Below are positions 31,366 to 31,528 of a stretch of DNA of 31,528 bases, piece by piece. The first letter of the stretch is position 1; every line of letters begins with the position of its first letter. The position numbers were made by a program, and so were the translations under genes. The stretch covers positions 1 through 31,528 of IMG/VR virus record IMGVR_UViG_3300048759_000009; one strand, written 5' to 3'. The notes beneath the pieces were generated by a model that saw only the letters and a program-made list of their open reading frames with translations, was not told the origin of the DNA and searched no databases. This DNA is from a virus.

Positions 31366-31528
31366 CGATTCGCCTTTCGAATCCAGCAGCGTGTTTATGA
31401 CCGCCGCCTCCAAATTTCTTTGCAATCTCAGATACATCTAGTCCGTTTTCGTCTGAGCGCAAGCTGTAAACTAGTTTCTGCTTAACGCCGTCATAGTAGT
31501 AACTGGCAGCAAACGGCTCTCCTTGGCA
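31349..31528 (-). CDS. DHH-family phosphoesterase, C-terminal part (partial)
   Basis: A frame enters from the right edge on the minus strand and ends at 31349. The visible part is the DHHA1 domain of DHH phosphoesterases: YSLRSDENGLDVSEIAKKFG, then GGGHKHAAGFERRI. The GGGGHKHAAG loop is the signature of this domain, which binds the nucleic acid or dinucleotide substrate of nanoRNase/RecJ-type enzymes. The catalytic DHH part lies outside. It is too short for the usual ORF cut-off and would be easily missed. It overlaps the mazG start. Confidence 0.85.
   Translation of the reverse strand, partial: CQGEPFAASYYYDGVKQKLVYSLRSDENGLDVSEIAKKFGGGGHKHAAGFERRIDEDIK

Noticed and set aside
31366-31437. 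Longer start of mazG
   Set aside because: This stretch is the end of the DHH phosphoesterase gene in another frame; the ATG at 31365 has a ribosome site and begins the MazG fold.
1-31528. CRISPR arrays, insertion sequences, integrase or lysogeny genes
   Set aside because: I saw no regular spaced repeats, transposase, integrase or repressor in any frame; the window gives no sign of lysogeny.

Overview
The window is a stretch of a tailed double-stranded DNA phage, most likely podovirus-like. It is AT-leaning, with genes packed head to tail. The order is the head/tail half of a podovirus: a major capsid protein of the N4-gp56 type, small virion proteins, two related adaptor-like proteins, a large secreted-type tail fibre, a 929-aa tail nozzle-like protein, a gp53-like fibre, then three ejection (internal virion) proteins, one carrying a lytic transglycosylase domain. 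The host cannot be fixed. Six clustered tRNAs, five of them reading A-ending codons, suggest a host richer in GC than the phage. The signal-peptide fibre and the GC-rich fragments suggest exchange with soil-type bacteria, possibly Acidobacteriota; this is inference.

Layout. 1-1546: capsid gene, split by an 825-nt group I intron that carries an HNH endonuclease. 1673-8365: small virion and adaptor genes on the plus strand, with an endonuclease VII-like HNH gene between two copies of one small domain. 8375-11219: a module of different base composition (tail fibre plus a cut-down baseplate-like fragment), bracketed by two related small genes. 11239-22223: membrane protein, nozzle, fibre, acetyltransferase-like protein and ejection proteins, with a rearranged spot at 16411-16697. 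22220-23306: putative lysis genes. 23292-27021: a new transcription unit with a strong sigma70-like promoter (metallophosphoesterase, dATP/dGTP diphosphohydrolase-like protein, a third HNH protein, small basic and membrane proteins). 27093-27767: tRNAs for Ala, Val, Gln, Gly, Thr and Trp. 27786-30198: T4-type lysozyme and a B12-dependent ribonucleotide reductase. The minus strand from 31528 to 30259 carries a DHH phosphoesterase (partial), MazG, two small proteins and a tRNA-Arg, converging on a bidirectional terminator.

How it works together: the virion genes build capsid, adaptor, nozzle and fibres; the ejection proteins open the cell wall for DNA entry; lysozyme, the SleB-like hydrolase and small membrane proteins would release progeny; NrdJ, MazG and the diphosphohydrolase-like protein adjust nucleotide pools; the tRNAs supply phage-preferred codons.

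The most striking observations are (i) the intron in the capsid gene, with splice sites that restore the frame; (ii) a tRNA-Arg(UCU) gene on the minus strand whose two halves are separated at the D-loop by a 260-bp GC-rich insert carrying the start of a type I restriction HsdR-like gene; (iii) an inverted coding fragment that seems to have cut the C-terminus off an ejection protein gene; and (iv) a leader-like region at 3401-3598 with mutually exclusive hairpins around the stop codon of a 31-codon ORF.
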